The notes below the pieces were generated by a model. That model saw only the letters and a list, made by a program, of their open reading frames with translations, searched no databases and had not been told where the DNA came from. A program made the translations under genes and the position numbers. Below are positions 1 through 10,400 of a stretch of 31,770 bases of DNA, piece by piece. Each line of letters begins with the position of its first letter. The first letter of the stretch is position 1. The stretch comes from a virus, in the IMG/VR virus record IMGVR_UViG_3300024433_000030, positions 1-31,770 of that record. One strand, 5' to 3'.

Positions 1-36
1 GGAACAGTTCGTGTTGTAGTTATGAAAAGAATATAA
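1..36 (+). CDS. C-terminal end of an upstream gene (partial)
   Basis: The first 36 bases read as eleven open codons (GTVRVVVMKRI) ending in TAA, ten bases before the next start and directly before its AAGGAG ribosome site. It is the tail of a gene that begins outside the window. The position ahead of small virion genes fits a capsid or other head protein, but eleven residues cannot identify it. Confidence 0.55.
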   Translation, partial: GTVRVVVMKRI

Positions 37-46
37 GGAGTAAATA

Positions 47-376
47 ATGGCGAATAAATATTCTAATACAAGTTTAGATATTGTATCTACTGGTGGTGGT
101 TCAAATCAAGTAACTATACCAGCAGGTACAACAATAAGGGGTGGCACTGGTACTGGTGGGGCTACAAGCGTACCGTGTAAAGAAGCATACTTACAACTTA
201 CATCTGGTACTGGCGTTAGGGTAAATATTGGGGTAGCAGCATCGGCGACCGCAGGAATAGATGTACCAAAGTTTGGAACAAATCATAATGTATTGCGAAT
301 ACCTATAGATGATTTGAATAAGCTTTATTTTATTGGTACCAGTGGTGATAAAGTAGATATTTTATATAGGACTTAA
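47..376 (+). CDS. Small Gly/Thr-rich putative virion protein
   Basis: A 109-residue protein starting at an ATG with AAGGAG eight bases upstream. It is rich in Gly, Thr, Ser and Val, has no Cys beyond one residue, no membrane segment and no signal peptide, and looks like an all-beta protein. It is the first complete gene of the rightward virion module and ends three bases before the homing endonuclease gene. A head decoration or head-tail connector role would fit position and composition, but I recognise no family. The virion assignment is inference from context. Confidence 0.7.
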   Translation: MANKYSNTSLDIVSTGGGSNQVTIPAGTTIRGGTGTGGATSVPCKEAYLQLTSGTGVRVNIGVAASATAGIDVPKFGTNHNVLRIPIDDLNKLYFIGTSGDKVDILYRT

Positions 377-379
377 ATT

Positions 380-826
380 ATGGCTTTGAGGAAAACTGAT
401 ATAGCTTATATTGCTGGTTTGGTCGATGGTGAGGGGAGTATATTGATTGCTAAATCATACCAAACTAAGTATGGTAATTGTTATAGGGTTAGTACAACTA
501 TAGCAAATAATAATTTAGCTGTATTGGAATGGGTTAATGACAAATTTGGTGGTTGCATATATAAATCTAATAATTGTTATATGTGGCAATTAAATGGGAA
601 GAAGTGTCATAAGCTTTTAATATTATTAACTCCTTACTTAAAAATTAAAAGCGAACAAGCAGAATTAGCTTTACAATACATCAGTACTATCAAACATACT
701 GGTTCTAAAAGGCTTTCTAAAGTTATTATTAAACAAAGGGAAAAGCTTAGAAAAGAAATGCAAAAGTTAAACGGCGGAAGATTTATAACACAAGGGAAAA
801 AAGAAAATGTCACTTTTCAAACGTAA
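380..826 (+). CDS. LAGLIDADG homing endonuclease
   Basis: A 148-residue protein whose residues 9-20 (IAYIAGLVDGEG) match the LAGLIDADG helix, ending in the metal-binding acidic residue region, followed by the beta-strand pattern typical of the family. One motif is visible, so it would act as a homodimer making a site-specific double-strand break. It is free-standing, squeezed between two small virion genes, and its 3' end overlaps the next gene by 20 bases. It is probably a selfish gene with no virion role. The target is probably an allele lacking the insertion near this junction. Confidence 0.85.
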   Translation: MALRKTDIAYIAGLVDGEGSILIAKSYQTKYGNCYRVSTTIANNNLAVLEWVNDKFGGCIYKSNNCYMWQLNGKKCHKLLILLTPYLKIKSEQAELALQYISTIKHTGSKRLSKVIIKQREKLRKEMQKLNGGRFITQGKKENVTFQT

Positions 827-1028
827 AAAGAAAAAAATTGTTAAACCTACGGCTAAAGAGCAAAAAATAATTACTGCTCGATTACAGAAAAAGTATCCTC
901 AGATGTACACACCTATTGGGTTTAGTAAACAAGAACAAAAAGCATTTGAGGGGTTATCACCTGCTGATAAAAAAGCATTGATGAAAATGACTGGTCGTAA
1001 GATGAAGAAAGTTTATAGGAAAAAGTGA
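807..1028 (+). CDS. Small highly basic protein
   Basis: A 73-residue protein whose first dozen residues are almost entirely Lys/Arg (SLFKRKKKKIVKP) and whose C-terminus is again basic. No Cys, no membrane segment. The start at 807 has AAGGGA upstream, inside the 3' end of the endonuclease gene. Strong positive charge suggests nucleic acid binding or packing with DNA in the head, but I do not recognise a family. It belongs to the virion operon by position. Confidence 0.65.
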   Translation: MSLFKRKKKKIVKPTAKEQKIITARLQKKYPQMYTPIGFSKQEQKAFEGLSPADKKALMKMTGRKMKKVYRKK

Positions 1029-1038
1029 GGTAACTAAA

Positions 1039-1269
1039 ATCGCAAATATAGATATGTCAAGTCCAATAAAAGGTGTAAGTGAATCACTTGACCCATCTAA
1101 GCAAGTTCCTCTTACCTCTGGGTATATGAATAATGTAAGAGCAACAGATGTATTGGAAAAGCAAATTCGTATTGGTCAGAGACCGGGATTAGATAAAGTA
1201 TTTGATGAGCAGATTGGTGGTGGGACTCATCCTATAATTGCAATTTGCGTTGTGACTACGGTGGATTAA
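1039..1269 (+). CDS. Small putative virion protein, probable AUC start
   Basis: From the first ATG (1054) this is a 71-residue protein ending at the TAA that abuts the ATG of the 754-aa gene. That ATG lies 23 bases from the only ribosome site, GAGG at 1027-1030. The in-frame ATC at 1039-1041 lies eight bases from the GAGG and would add five residues, giving M-A-N-I-D at the N-terminus, similar to the MANK start of the first gene here. I therefore place the start at the ATC as the better model, with ATG 1054 as fallback. Function unknown; it lies in the virion operon. Confidence 0.55.
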   Translation: MANIDMSSPIKGVSESLDPSKQVPLTSGYMNNVRATDVLEKQIRIGQRPGLDKVFDEQIGGGTHPIIAICVVTTVD

Positions 1270-3534
1270 ATGGCTACTAAAATTGATTCATATATTGTTA
1301 ATGATGATTCAAACGGTACTGTAATTTCAGGCAATGCTTGGGAGTCTCAAACTTTTACAACATCTCAAGCTTATAATATCAGTGCTGTAAAATTAAAACT
1401 TCTTAGAACAGTAGGGTCAACCCCAGGCACAGTAACAGTAAGTATTAAAGCTACTGTTAGTGATAAACCTTCTGGAGCAGATTTAGTGGTTGGTACTACA
1501 AGTGGAAATACTTTACCAGAATTAGGTTCTACACCAGAATGGAGAACAATTACATTTACATCTGTTGCTGCTTTAACAAATAATACGAAGTATGCAATTG
1601 TTGTTCGTGCTGCTGCTAATTATATAGCGTGGAGAGTAGATGTTTCAAGTCCCACTTATGCAGATGGTTCAAGAGCATTTTCCACAAATGGGGGGACAAG
1701 CTGGACTCTTGATTCTGGTGATGACTTCATGTTTGAAACCTATGATGATAGTGGTGCCGGAGCCTCATCTCCATCATCTGATAAAACATATAGTAAAAAA
1801 CTTGTTGCTATTGGTAATAATGAAGTGTGGCATCAAACAGATACTACTACAATGTCTGATTTTACAAATGCTACTGGTGGTGTAAATACTGCTAATCCAT
1901 TAACAGTTTGTGATGCATTTCAAAAACTGTTTATCGCTAATCAAACCAATCTTAAAGTTGTCGATTTTATTAATACAAAACTTACTACTGCTACAGCACC
2001 TACAAATAATCCTAATCCTGGAACTGTTTTAACTGCTGATGTTTCAAAAGCTTCAATGATAGTAGATTATGTTGCTCCTGATGCCAAAACTATATATGGT
2101 AAAAGAACTACTGTTGCAACTTTTGGAGCCGAAGTAATATCAGGCACAGATGACGATGGTAATGATATTGATTTTACTACAAGTATTGTTGAAACTGCTC
2201 CCCCACATTGGTATAACTGGACTGTGTTTGGTAATGTAGCCGATGCAGATAAGTATGGTACAATGCCCACTTCTGCTTATTTGGTTTGTAGATATAGAGG
2301 TCGCCTCGTTTTATCAGGTGACCCTAACTATCCTCACCAATGGTATATGTCTAAGATTGGATTTCCATTTAATTTCTTATATGGTACAAGTGACCCTATG
2401 AGTGCTGTTGCTGGAACTAATGCAGATGCAGGAGAACTGGGTGATATTGTTAGAGCTTTAATTCCGTTTGGCGATGATTTCTTAGTTTTTGCTTGTGCTA
2501 ACTCTATTCATTTGTTAAACGGTGACCCTGTAGCTGGTGGAAGTATTGATGAATTAGATAATAAAACTGGAATCTTTGGCCCTTGGGCTTGGTGCATAGA
2601 TGGAGTAGGGGATTTATGGTTTTACGGTACTGGTGGTTTATACAAAATGGCAGGTGGCCGTTTTAAACCTATAAATATTAGTCAATCACATTTACCACAA
2701 TTAGTTGATACTTGGGCTGCTGTACCTGGGACTCATCGAGTAGTTCTTACTTATGACCCGTTTAGAAATGGTGTACTTATTTCAAGAACTACATTGGCTG
2801 ATGGAACAAATCTTAATTATTGGTATGACTTAAAGACAGAGGGGTTCTATCCTGAAACTTACCCAACTGCTTGTGGAGTATTTTCCTCTACATATTATGA
2901 TTCTGACACAGCAGCTACAAAAGGGTTGGTGTTAGGTTGTAACGATGGGTATATAAGAAACTTTTATGACGCAGATAAGAATGATGATGTTGGTACAACT
3001 AATAGACAAATTTCAAGTTATGTTACTTGGCCTATACAGCATTTAACAGAAGATAATGATAAAGAAGGTAAGTTAACTTCTCTTACTATTGAATTAGCAG
3101 GTGGTGGAGCAAGTGGTGATTTTGGCGATACAGATGAAGTAGATTATGAAATTCATGTTGCTGATGATGCGGAGACTTGTTTAGAAAAAATTAAAGATAG
3201 CGATACCCCCTTTACTTCGGGTACACTAACAGGAACAGGGCGTAAAGCAAGAATAAGAACCCGTGTTCGTGGGGCTTACTTAGGGTTAAAGTTTTATAAT
3301 GTAATTACCACAACTGATTGGGCAACTGCTACTGTATATGCAGTTGATAATTTGGTGGTGTATAGTAACATAGAGTATGTGTGTATTGTTGCACATACTT
3401 CTGATGTAGGTGGGGGTGATGGAACAGGCGGAACACCGGATGGTAATCCAACTGATTGGACAGCTACTACTGCTCAGACTTGGGCCATAAACCGTGTATT
3501 TGGTGAGATAAAACCTGCGGGCAAAATAAAGTAA
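1270..3534 (+). CDS. Large tail/neck-type virion protein with C-terminal carbohydrate-binding-like segment
   Basis: A 754-residue protein. Residues 1-140 look like a beta-sandwich of the sort added to secreted and virion proteins. The centre (about 180-620) has repeated aromatic beta motifs such as RLVLSGDPNYPHQW and GDLWFYGTGGLYKM, which resemble tail-associated or stopper proteins of podoviruses. Near residues 690-735 the pattern of a tryptophan, an NLVVYSNIEYVC strand and HTS recalls chitin-binding modules (CBM5/12-like), suggesting contact with a surface glycan. GGTGG precedes the ATG by seven bases. Family assignment is from pattern memory only. Confidence 0.65.
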   Translation: MATKIDSYIVNDDSNGTVISGNAWESQTFTTSQAYNISAVKLKLLRTVGSTPGTVTVSIKATVSDKPSGADLVVGTTSGNTLPELGSTPEWRTITFTSVAALTNNTKYAIVVRAAANYIAWRVDVSSPTYADGSRAFSTNGGTSWTLDSGDDFMFETYDDSGAGASSPSSDKTYSKKLVAIGNNEVWHQTDTTTMSDFTNATGGVNTANPLTVCDAFQKLFIANQTNLKVVDFINTKLTTATAPTNNPNPGTVLTADVSKASMIVDYVAPDAKTIYGKRTTVATFGAEVISGTDDDGNDIDFTTSIVETAPPHWYNWTVFGNVADADKYGTMPTSAYLVCRYRGRLVLSGDPNYPHQWYMSKIGFPFNFLYGTSDPMSAVAGTNADAGELGDIVRALIPFGDDFLVFACANSIHLLNGDPVAGGSIDELDNKTGIFGPWAWCIDGVGDLWFYGTGGLYKMAGGRFKPINISQSHLPQLVDTWAAVPGTHRVVLTYDPFRNGVLISRTTLADGTNLNYWYDLKTEGFYPETYPTACGVFSSTYYDSDTAATKGLVLGCNDGYIRNFYDADKNDDVGTTNRQISSYVTWPIQHLTEDNDKEGKLTSLTIELAGGGASGDFGDTDEVDYEIHVADDAETCLEKIKDSDTPFTSGTLTGTGRKARIRTRVRGAYLGLKFYNVITTTDWATATVYAVDNLVVYSNIEYVCIVAHTSDVGGGDGTGGTPDGNPTDWTATTAQTWAINRVFGEIKPAGKIK

Positions 3535-3543
3535 AGGATTAAA

Positions 3544-4335
3544 ATGGCTATTGAACAAGAATATATGTCAGCAAAGCGTGCTAATGAATTACGCTATGCT
3601 CAGGCTATGCAAATTTATGATGAAATAATTAGGCGTTATCAGCCTGGTGGAACGTTTGGACAGGCAGCATTAGGCCAATTAGAAAAACAAAAGGTCAGAG
3701 ATGTTGGTAGAGAAACTCAACAAATGATTTCTTCTGGTTTATATGGTACTACGACTACTGCTGGATTACCTGGGAAATGGGAAGCAGAAGTTGGTGCTCC
3801 TACTCGATTAAGGCTTGAAGATATTATGATGGAAAGGTTATCTCAAGCTCAAATTGGTAAAGCGGGCTTTATTGAACGTAGAGAAGATGTTTACCCTGAT
3901 GTTGGTGCTTATGCTGAGCAAACCGCTGTTGATGCTCCAACTTTTACAAGAACATACGAAGAAGGCCCATCTCCCTGGGAGGCTGGTTTTATGGGAGGTG
4001 GATTTACGTTAAGTGGGGCTGACCCATTTGCTGGCGGTACTACTCCAAGAACTGGTGGTACTGGTGGAGCAGTTTATGGCTCAGGTACAAGAGAGGCTAC
4101 AATGGCTGAAAGAGAACGTAGGAAAAAAGCTGCTGCAACAGTAGGTCAAGCTACTACGACACCTACTTATGGGCAAGCTCAACCATCACAACAAATAGGT
4201 ATGACAGGAGGAACGGGAGTTCAAACAATATACAAACAAGAAACAAAGGGTGGAGAACAGGTAATGGGAATATATAAAGGCAACAGACGTGTTGGTTCTT
4301 ACACAATGGCACAATACGCAGCTTTGGGAAAATAA
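3544..4335 (+). CDS. Putative internal virion protein, helical N-terminus and Gly/Thr-rich C-terminus
   Basis: A 263-residue protein. Residues 1-120 are charged and helical (for example KANELRYAQAMQIYDEIIRR-like content), and residues 125-215 are low-complexity Gly/Thr/Ala. The last 40 residues form a small basic unit (MGIYKGNRRVGSY). AAGGA lies eight bases before the ATG. It sits between the tail/neck protein and the fibre gene. I recognise no named family. A minor virion or DNA-ejection component is the likely role, inferred from position and composition. Confidence 0.6.
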   Translation: MAIEQEYMSAKRANELRYAQAMQIYDEIIRRYQPGGTFGQAALGQLEKQKVRDVGRETQQMISSGLYGTTTTAGLPGKWEAEVGAPTRLRLEDIMMERLSQAQIGKAGFIERREDVYPDVGAYAEQTAVDAPTFTRTYEEGPSPWEAGFMGGGFTLSGADPFAGGTTPRTGGTGGAVYGSGTREATMAERERRKKAAATVGQATTTPTYGQAQPSQQIGMTGGTGVQTIYKQETKGGEQVMGIYKGNRRVGSYTMAQYAALGK

Positions 4336-4338
4336 ATT

Positions 4339-6309
4339 ATGGCTCTTGTGCCCTCACCCAAAAACTGTGACCCAAGTGTAAAAAAAGCAATCCAACTCTT
4401 ATCGTCTAAGTTGGATTATGATTCTCGGCGTACATTTGAAAACATTACCCTAACAGATTTAACAGCCTCGTCTTTAATTGGTACTAATGCGAGCAAACTA
4501 CTTGAATCAGTAACCATAGGTACTGGTCTTGATTATACCAGACCAACTCTATCACTATCCCATCTTGGCATTGAAGTCCTTACTGACCCTGGTGTAGACA
4601 AGATAATGTTCTGGGATAACTCCGCAACTGCCTGTAATTGGTTGGGTATGGGCAACTCTGTGGCAATTACAGATGTTACATTAGATACAATTCAGGATAT
4701 TCGCACAACTGCGTGGCCACAATTTGTACATACTAATACTGCATTATCCTCTCAAATTTTAACAGGCGGTGTAATATCAGCAGGAACTAATGCTGGTACA
4801 ATCAAAGTAGCTGCCTTGACTGCTTTATTACGAACTGGTGCAGGAGCAACAGACCCATTAGTTAAGATTACATTAGCAGAACAAGATAATATAACACTTG
4901 CAGCAGTTGATACATTTTATAATGTTCGATTAACTTATGGTAGTCCTTGTACAATAGCTACTTCTACAAGCAGTGGAAACGGTGCTAATATAATTGGGAT
5001 AGGTCATTGTCTCAAAGAAACAGATGGTACAAGGCATTATGCAAATGCGGGGTTACGTTTAAGTGATGGAGTTAGAAAACTTCATAATCGAGCCTCAACA
5101 TTACGCCGAATTGAAAAGGGTTCGGGAGGAGCTTTAGTAAGTGACCCCAGCACAAGAAATCTTTATATTACTGCTGGTACATTTCATCGTGGTGTTAATA
5201 GTTATAGTTTTGCAGCAAAAGACACTTCTGCTGCACCTACTCCTGATACATTTGATTACTATTATTATAATCCTACAACATCTGCCTGGGTGAAAGATGA
5301 TAATACTGGTAATCATTATACACAAATAGATAATGTTCAATATAATAATGTAGCTGCTGGCACGGGACTTGCAAACCTTACAACAAATAAATATACTACT
5401 AATTGGGTATTTGTTCATCCCGACGATGAACATATTTTAGTTGTTTATGGTCAAATTAATGGAACACTTACTGCTGCTCAGAATGAAAGCATCCCTGCTT
5501 CACTACCGGATATTATCGATAAAATGGCTGTGTTTTTATGTAAGGTTATCATTCAAGAAGGTTCTGATACTTTAATATTTGAGAATGTAGAATACTTTAC
5601 TTTTACACCTGATATAACTGTTGACCATAATGAACTACAGGGGTTACAAGGTGGGACTGCTAACGAATATTATCATCTTACTTCTGCAGAGCATACTTTA
5701 ATTTCAGCCGTTGGTGGATTAATTCCAACTGATAGTAACTTTATAGTTGGTAACGGAACTACTTGGGTAGCTGAATCAGGTGCTACTGCACGAACATCAT
5801 TAGGACTTGGTACTGGAGATAATCCTACATTTAATTCTCTTTATATAAATGGGCCGAATGCAGATGATGTACATATTCATAGTTCTTCTGGAGATGGGCC
5901 TTCTAAAATAAAAATAAGTTGGGCTGACGTTACAGAACAAGGAGAATTTATTTTTTATGAAGGTGCTACTTTTATGGGTAGTTTCGGAGTATTTGGAAGC
6001 AATTATGCTGATGTATCTTGGCGAAATGCTCTTTTGTTCTCAGCAACAAATAATAATTTAGGAAAGATGGTTTTTCGGACAAAAACAAACAATGCCTATA
6101 AAAATAGAATGATAGTTTCAAATGCGGGTTTAGTTGGTATTCCAATCATAACAAATTCAATGCTTACAGCAGATGGTTCTTTATCATTAAAAGAACAAGC
6201 ATCCGCAAATGCTGATACAGCAGCTTACGGACAAATATGGGTTAAGAATGATGCACCGAATACTCTTTGGTTTACAAGAGATGATGGAACAGATGTACAA
6301 ATTGCATAA
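4339..6309 (+). CDS. Tail fibre protein
   Basis: A 656-residue protein with fibre hallmarks: long Thr/Ser/Gly/Asn-rich beta stretches, a segment near residue 435 (HNELQGLQGG followed by EYYHLTSAEH) that recurs widely in phage fibre and collar proteins, a TSLGLGTGDNPTFNSLY linker near 490, and a C-terminus ending WFTRDDGTDVQIA, typical of fibre shaft or tip ends. Its last base is shared with the next start (TAATG). It would bind the host surface. No peptidase-like chaperone motif is evident at the C-terminus. Confidence 0.8.
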   Translation: MALVPSPKNCDPSVKKAIQLLSSKLDYDSRRTFENITLTDLTASSLIGTNASKLLESVTIGTGLDYTRPTLSLSHLGIEVLTDPGVDKIMFWDNSATACNWLGMGNSVAITDVTLDTIQDIRTTAWPQFVHTNTALSSQILTGGVISAGTNAGTIKVAALTALLRTGAGATDPLVKITLAEQDNITLAAVDTFYNVRLTYGSPCTIATSTSSGNGANIIGIGHCLKETDGTRHYANAGLRLSDGVRKLHNRASTLRRIEKGSGGALVSDPSTRNLYITAGTFHRGVNSYSFAAKDTSAAPTPDTFDYYYYNPTTSAWVKDDNTGNHYTQIDNVQYNNVAAGTGLANLTTNKYTTNWVFVHPDDEHILVVYGQINGTLTAAQNESIPASLPDIIDKMAVFLCKVIIQEGSDTLIFENVEYFTFTPDITVDHNELQGLQGGTANEYYHLTSAEHTLISAVGGLIPTDSNFIVGNGTTWVAESGATARTSLGLGTGDNPTFNSLYINGPNADDVHIHSSSGDGPSKIKISWADVTEQGEFIFYEGATFMGSFGVFGSNYADVSWRNALLFSATNNNLGKMVFRTKTNNAYKNRMIVSNAGLVGIPIITNSMLTADGSLSLKEQASANADTAAYGQIWVKNDAPNTLWFTRDDGTDVQIA

Positions 6310-6695
6310 TGAAAACTAAAGGCAGACAGACGCCGGAAGCATGTAAAGAAAGTCTTAGAAAATATAGGCAATCTGAAAAGGGCAAAGCTTGTCAAGCCCG
6401 ATGGTCAAAAACAGAAAAAGGTAAATTGGCTAACGTGAAGAAAACTCTTAAATATCGTAAAACAGAAAAGGGTCGGGAAGCTCATTTGAAAAGTGAAAAT
6501 AAACGCAAAAGAACTCTTGGTTTCATTAAACTATTTCCTAATCCATTTTCAAAAAATATAAAAATTCATTGGCATCACATAACTGATAATTATGTAATTG
6601 CTTTGCCAGCAAATATTCATATTATGTGTATATGTAATAATAGAGAAACTCATAGAGAAAATTGTTGGCGTTATGTTGAACAATTTTATATATAG
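6309..6695 (+). CDS. Small HNH-like endonuclease, likely selfish
   Basis: A 128-residue very basic protein. Residues 18-60 hold three imperfect repeats of the form Y/W-R/S-x-S/T-E-K-G-K/R, followed by a C-terminal unit with HWHHI near residue 90, then VIALPANIH and a histidine-containing tail. This matches a common phage group in which a Lys-rich repeat region precedes a degenerate HNH fold (xHH, valine-isoleucine-x-x-P, H). It starts by TAATG coupling to the fibre gene and has no good SD of its own. Its position between fibre and coiled-coil genes suggests a mobile passenger rather than a virion component. Confidence 0.65.
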   Translation: MKTKGRQTPEACKESLRKYRQSEKGKACQARWSKTEKGKLANVKKTLKYRKTEKGREAHLKSENKRKRTLGFIKLFPNPFSKNIKIHWHHITDNYVIALPANIHIMCICNNRETHRENCWRYVEQFYI

Positions 6696-6704
6696 GATAA
6701 TAAA

Positions 6705-7403
6705 ATGCCAATTAGAGTAGAACATGGAAAACCAAGTACGTTAATAGCTGCTGCTAAACGTGCTGGAGAAGCTCAAGCTGCTTTAAGAGCACAGGAACAA
6801 GCTGAGAAATTACAAGCTCAACAAATGGAGTTTGATTATAGAACTGCTCTTAGACAACAGGATATGGCTATAGATTTGCAAATGCAAGAGAGAGCTAAGC
6901 AATGGGAAATAGAGAAGATGGAACTTCGCTCACGTATGGATTTTGAAAGAGAAGAGAAACGTAGGCGGCAAAAGTTGGACGAGAAACAAGCAAGATTAGA
7001 TGCGTTAGAGAAAGCCCAAGAAGCTGGTACAATAAGTAAAGAAGATTATGAAGCAGCTTATTTGCGAGTAATTACAGGAGTGCCGTTTGGTCTTGAAAAA
7101 CAATTAACGGAAAAACAAAAGTTTGAAGAGGCTATGGCTAAAAGAATGAGAGAAGCATTAACTGGCACTGCTCCTACTGGTACTGTTGGGATGGGAACAA
7201 TAAGGGTAAAAAGTCCTACTGGAAGAATAGGTACAATTCCTTCCGAAGATTTGAAGGAAGCCTTAGCATCTGGTTATACAATAATTCCTGAGTCAACAGC
7301 AGTAAGACCTGAAGTAAGACATAAACATAGTCCTACTGGATTTAAGTATGAGCAAGAAACAAAACCAAGACCGTATGGTACAGTTTATAGGGAGTGGTTA
7401 TAA
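6705..7403 (+). CDS. Coiled-coil putative internal virion protein
   Basis: A 232-residue protein. Residues 15-110 form a long, nearly uninterrupted charged helix rich in Glu, Gln, Lys, Arg and Ala, a strong coiled-coil prediction. The C-terminal third is Thr/Gly/Pro-rich and includes KSPTGRIGTIPSEDL, a short motif I associate with phage internal or ejection proteins. AGGA lies before the ATG at 6705. The stop shares a base with the start of the 1024-aa gene, which points to co-translation and joint function in DNA ejection. Function is inferred. Confidence 0.65.
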   Translation: MPIRVEHGKPSTLIAAAKRAGEAQAALRAQEQAEKLQAQQMEFDYRTALRQQDMAIDLQMQERAKQWEIEKMELRSRMDFEREEKRRRQKLDEKQARLDALEKAQEAGTISKEDYEAAYLRVITGVPFGLEKQLTEKQKFEEAMAKRMREALTGTAPTGTVGMGTIRVKSPTGRIGTIPSEDLKEALASGYTIIPESTAVRPEVRHKHSPTGFKYEQETKPRPYGTVYREWL

Positions 7404-10400
7404 TGGCTGTACGATTCACTCCAATTGAAAAGCCTACTAACGGTGTAAGATTTACTCCTTTAGTAGATGATACTGATTATGAACCTATAGATGTAGAATT
7501 GCCTACGGGTGGTTTCTTTCCTGAACTTGGTAAGGGTATAGTTAGAGGAGCATTGAATGTTGGTGCTACTACTGTAGGTACATTAAAAGCCGCTACTAAA
7601 TTGCAACGTATGAGTCCACTTTGGGATGTACTTTATAGTGGTGTTGAATCAATAACAGGCAGAACTTTTGAAGAAGAACAAAAAGAGGCTAAGAAAAGAA
7701 TTAAGTTAGCACAAGAGAAATTTCCAATGACTCACAAAGGAGGGTCTGCTTGGGCTGGTAGAGTTATTGGAGAAGCTATCCCATATATGGGAGCAGCATT
7801 AGCTGGTGGTTATATGGTTGGCCCAGTTGGTGCAGCTATGGTAGGTTTCAGTGTTGAAGGAGATATGGCCTATGATAATGCTATAGCTAAAGGTGCATCA
7901 GAAAAGGAAGCTCAAATAGAACGAGTTGTAATAGGCTCTATTAATGCCTATATTGAATCATTACAAATTAAGAAACTAATGAAATTTCATAAGACTGGTA
8001 AACATTCAATAAAGAATTTTGTCCGTCTTGTTAGAAGTAAATCTTTGAAGTTAGCTGGTAAAGATGCCATTGGATTTAGTGGTGATGTTTTGAAGATAGC
8101 TACAGCCGAGGCAGCAGAAGAACTTGCACAGGAGGGTGTGTCTATCTCTGTTCCTGCTATATTTAGAGGAGACTATCCTAAGAAACCTGATGGTAATATT
8201 GATTTAATAGCTATAGGAGAAAGACTTATTGAGGCTACATTAGGTGGTTTTGTTGCTGGTGGTGTTCTTGGTGGTGCGGGTGCTATGATGGCTGCTACTC
8301 CTGGGATTGCTGCACCTACAAAAGTTGAATTAGAAAATACTGTTAAGCGAGTACAAGAAAGTAACCTATCTGAAGATGAAAAAAAGGCTGTATTAAGAGA
8401 TATTGAAACTATATCTGAAGAAGGTATAGAGGAAGTAGAAGTTCCTGCTGTAGAACCAGATGAGTTAGCTAATAAATTAAGGTCTGCCATTGAAGAGGTA
8501 GAAACTTTTAGACCTGCTGAAGCAGCAGCAATATCTAAGGAAAGAGGAAAGAGATTTGCATCATTTGAAGATGTACTACAGAATGAACCTAACCCTATTT
8601 TAGCTTCTCGTATAGCACGTAGAGCTTTGGCTGGTACACTAAAAATGGAGATTGGTTCTATTAATATAACTGACCAAGAAGTTGCCAGTATGTTTGATAG
8701 AGTTCGTCAATCTACTTTGTTATCAGGACGAAAGCTTAATGTATTTGAAGGATTAGAGAAGTTAGCGTTTAGACATGAAATTCCTGCACGAAATGAAATA
8801 GAAGCTATGGGTGATGTGTTTGGTAAAGATGTAGTTACTGCTTTAATGGAAAAAAGAAAAGCAGCAGGTAAAGCAGGGTGGGATAAGATAGTTGCTGGTA
8901 TTAATTTACCAAGAGCTATCATTGCTTCTTATGACTTGTCTGCTCCTGGCAGGCAGGGATTATTGTTGTTACCAATAGCTCCTAAGCAATGGATTAAAGC
9001 TGTAGGCCAAGGTTACAGAGCATTTGCAAGCCCAGATTATGCTGATTATACAGACCTCCAAATAAAAACTGACCCATATTATAAGAGTGCTATGAAATCA
9101 GGATTAGACATAACTAAAATTGGTGGTATGTGGTCAACTGAGGAAGTATTTATAAGTGATTTTTCTCATAAGATTCCAGGTATCCCCGCATCTGAAAGAG
9201 CTTATGTAACTACACTTAATTCTCTTAGATTTCATACATTCAAACAATTTGCCCAGCAATGGGAAGGTAGTGGTAAATCCTCACAGGATTATAAATCATT
9301 AGCTGGTTTCATTAATCATGCCACTGGTAGAGGTGATGTTAAAGCTCTAAAGAAATATTATCCAATATTAAATGCAGCGTTCTTTGCACCAAGATTACAG
9401 ATGGGTAGAATACAAGCTATTACTGATTTGTTTAAGACTACTTCATCTGTAAGAAAACTTGTGGCTGCTGACTTACTATCCTTTGTTGGTGGTGGAATAT
9501 TAATTCTTACATTACTTAATATGCTTAAAGGTGTAGATGTAGAACCTGACCCACGCTCTACTGATTTTGGTAAGATAAGAATAGGTAATACAAGAATAGA
9601 TTTTTGGGCTGGTTATCAACCCATAGCTCGTTATACTACTCAGTTTTTGTTAGGAAAAGCTAAAACCACAGAAACAAAACGAATAGTAGATATTGATAGA
9701 GGAGAAATAATTTGGAGATTTATTCAAAGTAAATTATCTCCTCCTGCTGGTATGACAGTGGATTTAATTAGAGGAGAAACCTTTAGAGGTAAGCAATTAG
9801 ATTTAACACCAGAAGGGATTACTGAACAAAGTTTTGAGAGATTCACTCCATTATTTATACAAGATGTAGTAGATGCTATAAAATTTCAGGGATTAGATGT
9901 TGCTACACTTGTAGCACCATTAGCTTTACACGGTGTGGGGGCTATGACTTATCCTGTTAGGGCATCTTCAGAATCAGCAAGATTAAAAGATGTGTATGCT
10001 CAACAAGCTTTTGGTAAAAAGTGGGATGAACTTAGTCCTGAATTTCAAAATGCTCTTAGGGAGTATCAACCCCAAATAGATTTGATGGATGATAAAGCTA
10101 AATCTGAACGAGAAAACTTTAGTTTTATGGAACGTATGGCTAAAGAACAAAGAGCAGCAGCAAATAAAGTTATGAAAGCTTTACCTAATGATGTGAGAAA
10201 AGAGTTACTTAATCTTACTGTAGATGTTACGGGGTTATCAAGGCATATATCATCTAATTGGTATCTGAATGATAAGAGATATAGACAATATCAAATGGAT
10301 ACAGCTACAATGCTTAGTGTTGTACTGCCTAAATTTACACGTGGGCCTAATTGGAATAGGTTAGACTTTGAAACTAAGAGAGAGATACTCAAGACTATTA

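Noticed and set aside
5134-5433. Minus-strand open frame inside the fibre gene
   Set aside because: It lies opposite a well-supported gene, and has Ile/Cys-rich antisense composition and no ribosome site.
8173-8490. Minus-strand open frame inside the ejection-type protein gene
   Set aside because: Ser/Pro-rich antisense shadow of a well-supported gene with no context.
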